A stretch of DNA of 7,797 nt from Pseudomonadota bacterium (GTDB lineage: Bacteria; Pseudomonadota; Gammaproteobacteria; Burkholderiales; Burkholderiaceae_C). Each line of letters starts with the position of its first letter. The first letter of the stretch is position 1. Shown piece by piece: positions 6,764 to 7,797 of this stretch. The position numbers were made by a program, and so were the translations under genes. The stretch lies in assembly GCA_023418355.1 (NCBI GenBank), contig JAEZZU010000170.1, positions 1 through 7,797 of the forward strand. Reading direction: 5' to 3'. The notes under the pieces are model-generated. The model was not told where the DNA came from. It ran no database searches and saw nothing but the letters and a program-made list of their open reading frames with translations.

Positions 6764-7249
6764 TCATGCGGCGTTGAGCAGCCAAGCGGCTTCAGCCTCA
6801 CGCCGTGTGACCAGTCCCGGCAGTACTTTTCCACCGCTATAGACCCATCGCCGCAGTTCCTGCCCAGCAGAAGACCAGTCCCGCTGGTTAATGCGCCTGC
6901 GCAGCGTCGACGTCTGCAACCGCCCCACGCCAAGGTTGAACGTGAAGTCAACGATGACCGCGAGCCGCGCCTCCGGCTCAGTGGCCAGCACTGGGCAGAA
7001 TTTCAAAGTGGCATTGAGTGCAATGCGCAGGTCGGCTTCGAGGTAGATCTCGGCCTGTGCTTGGTCGATGGGTGGATGGTCTTTGCTGCACAAGTGGCCC
7101 CACCCGATCGTCCAATAGCCCGCAGGACACAGGTACGGATAGGCCCTTGCAGGGTCGTGCTTGGGCACCCGATGGAAGCCCTCAAACCGTTTGGCGAGAT
7201 CCACTGCAGCTTTGGGCACTTGGATTGCTGATTGCGTATCCGCTTGCAT
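6764..7249 (-). CDS. Phage endolysin, T4-type lysozyme (GH24)
   Basis: 161 residues from ATG 7249, chosen because AAAGGG (7263-7258) lies 8 bases upstream and the start is 2 bases after the stop of the holin-like gene; a longer in-frame ORF begins at 7312 inside that gene. Seen: catalytic Glu23 in KRFEGF, then YLCPAGYWTIGWGH (39-52), where the usual catalytic Asp position is Cys41 and the Thr is Thr47; the conserved DFTFNLGVGRLQTSTLRRR region; and the C-terminal PGLVTRREAEAAWLL. It cleaves peptidoglycan (N-acetylmuramic acid to N-acetylglucosamine bonds). No signal peptide is seen, so release should need a holin. The gene is intact and converges on degP. It is a prophage remnant rather than part of the stress island. 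Confidence 0.9.
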   Translation of the reverse strand: MQADTQSAIQVPKAAVDLAKRFEGFHRVPKHDPARAYPYLCPAGYWTIGWGHLCSKDHPPIDQAQAEIYLEADLRIALNATLKFCPVLATEPEARLAVIVDFTFNLGVGRLQTSTLRRRINQRDWSSAGQELRRWVYSGGKVLPGLVTRREAEAAWLLNAA

Positions 7250-7251
7250 AC

Positions 7252-7584
7252 TCAGCGCCCTTTGCGTTCCAGCACACGGCCGAGGAACCAAAAGTTCAAG
7301 ACCCCCGCCCACATGGCTTGATCACTCTCAGACCAGATATGTAAGCTTGATTCAGCAAGGTTAAAGCCTTGCTGCCACGCCAGGGCAAACGCAGCAGTTT
7401 TAGCGGCGCAGTACAGCCCCATGAACCAGTACGTGATCACCGGCCGCACGGTGCAAGACAAGGCATCGACCCAGCGCACACCGGAGCGTTGGCCTTGCGC
7501 TGCGATGCTCTCTTGCAGCGCCTGCAGGCCAGCCACGCCCCACGCGATGAGGCACTGCTCAAGCTGTTTTACTTGGCACTGCAC
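7252..7584 (-). CDS. Holin-like phage membrane protein, 5' end probably truncated
   Basis: The open frame ends at TGA 7254-7252, 2 bases before the endolysin ATG, the usual holin-endolysin order. The segment VRPVITYWFMGLYCAAKTAA, then WSESDQAMWAGVLNFWFLGR near the C-terminus, resembles phage and gene-transfer-agent 3TM holins. Hydrophobic spans lie at about residues 47-70 and 87-103 of the 110-residue reading. The only start-like codon at the 5' side is GTG 7584, inside sequence that codes on the + strand for an IS256-family transposase tail. The true N-terminus (and perhaps a first membrane segment) was therefore probably lost at an IS junction near 7549-7584. Function is inferred from context and the membrane pattern. 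Confidence 0.55.
   Translation of the reverse strand: MQCQVKQLEQCLIAWGVAGLQALQESIAAQGQRSGVRWVDALSCTVRPVITYWFMGLYCAAKTAAFALAWQQGFNLAESSLHIWSESDQAMWAGVLNFWFLGRVLERKGR
7258..7263 (-). promoter_or_regulatory. Endolysin ribosome binding site
   Basis: On the - strand AAAGGG lies 8 bases before ATG 7249, overlapping the end of the holin-like gene. It fixes the endolysin start. Confidence 0.6.
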
Positions 7585-7714
7585 AACATCAGCCGCAAGT
7601 GGACGATGCCCATCCGAGATTGGAAGGCAGCTCTGAATCGGTTTACGATTGAGTTTGGAGACAGACTCTCCGCGAACTGACGTCCGAACCGTTTACACAA
7701 AAATTCGGACACCC
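7549..7714 (+). mobile_element. IS256-family transposase, 3' fragment and right end
   Basis: Frame 1 encodes ALLKLFYLALHNISRKWTMP followed by IRDWKAALNRFTIEFGDRL and a TGA at 7678-7680. This is the conserved C-terminus of IS256-family (mutator-type) transposases. The catalytic DDE core is absent. The 34 bases after the stop, with GTTTACACAAAAATTCGGAC, look like the IS right end; the matching left end is not in the window. The fragment abuts IS3-family transposase sequence at about 7715. On its left it appears to have replaced the 5' end of the holin-like gene. Confidence 0.75.
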
Positions 7715-7715
7715 T

Positions 7716-7797
7716 CAGCGCCTGTGGCGCTCCATCAAGTACGAGGAGATCTATCTCAAAGCCTATGACAGCGTGCGTGCCGCACGCAATGGGATTA
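7716..7797 (+). mobile_element. IS3-family transposase (OrfB) C-terminal fragment, continues past window
   Basis: Frame 3 from 7719 encodes RLWRSIKYEEIYLKAYDSVR and AARNGI, the conserved segment around the last catalytic Glu of IS3-family DDE transposases (usually ERLWRSIKYEE). It begins abruptly at the IS256 right end and is open to the right edge. It is most simply an IS3 copy that was interrupted or truncated by the IS256 element. Confidence 0.75.

Noticed and set aside
7369..7548. + strand frame upstream of the IS256 tail as part of the transposase
   Set aside because: Residues before about 7549 do not resemble IS256 transposase, while the - strand there encodes the holin-like membrane protein.
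1..7797. tRNA, rRNA, CRISPR array or replication origin
   Set aside because: No cloverleaf, rRNA core sequence, regularly spaced repeats or iterons were seen on either strand.

Overview
The window reads as a GC-rich proteobacterial accessory region, probably beta- or gammaproteobacterial judging from the codon usage, the phage lysis genes and the insertion-sequence remnants. Most of it (1 to about 6745, + strand) matches the gene content and order of the transmissible locus of stress tolerance, also called the locus of heat resistance. That island normally carries clpK/clpG, ftsH, a thioredoxin, psiE, an M48 metalloprotease and a degP-like protease. Recognition rests on protein motifs and gene order read by eye; no database search was run.

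Layout: (1) 1-2148, the 3' three quarters of a ClpK/ClpG-type AAA+ disaggregase, running off the left edge. (2) 2148-4231, a chain of broken genes joined by deletions: the start of a cardiolipin synthase-like phospholipase D, two pieces of FtsH, the zinc-ribbon start of a thioredoxin-2, a PAS domain, and the second half of an EAL domain with a CZB-like tail. (3) 4231-4386, a possible 51-residue ORF. (4) 4413-4913, an intact psiE. (5) 4891 to about 5412, an M48 metalloprotease gene broken by three small frameshifts and an internal deletion that removes HEXXH. (6) 5412-5490, a pair of facing inverted repeats resembling IS21-family ends. (7) 5591-6745, an intact membrane-anchored HtrA/Deg protease. 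(8) 7584-6764 on the - strand, a phage lysis pair (holin-like protein and GH24 endolysin) converging on degP. (9) 7549-7797, a 3' fragment of an IS256-family transposase abutting a 3' fragment of an IS3-family transposase.

Biologically, the genes still readable are the disaggregase (as far as visible), PsiE and the Deg protease. These cover cytoplasmic disaggregation, an inner-membrane protein of unknown role, and periplasmic proteolysis. The FtsH, thioredoxin, c-di-GMP phosphodiesterase, phospholipase and M48 functions are all lost. The window therefore looks like a colinear, strongly reduced stress-tolerance island in active decay, bordered on the right by prophage debris and nested IS remnants. 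No wholly new system is visible. The main points of interest are the in-frame chimeric joins, the selective survival of three genes, and the IS21-like double-end scar.
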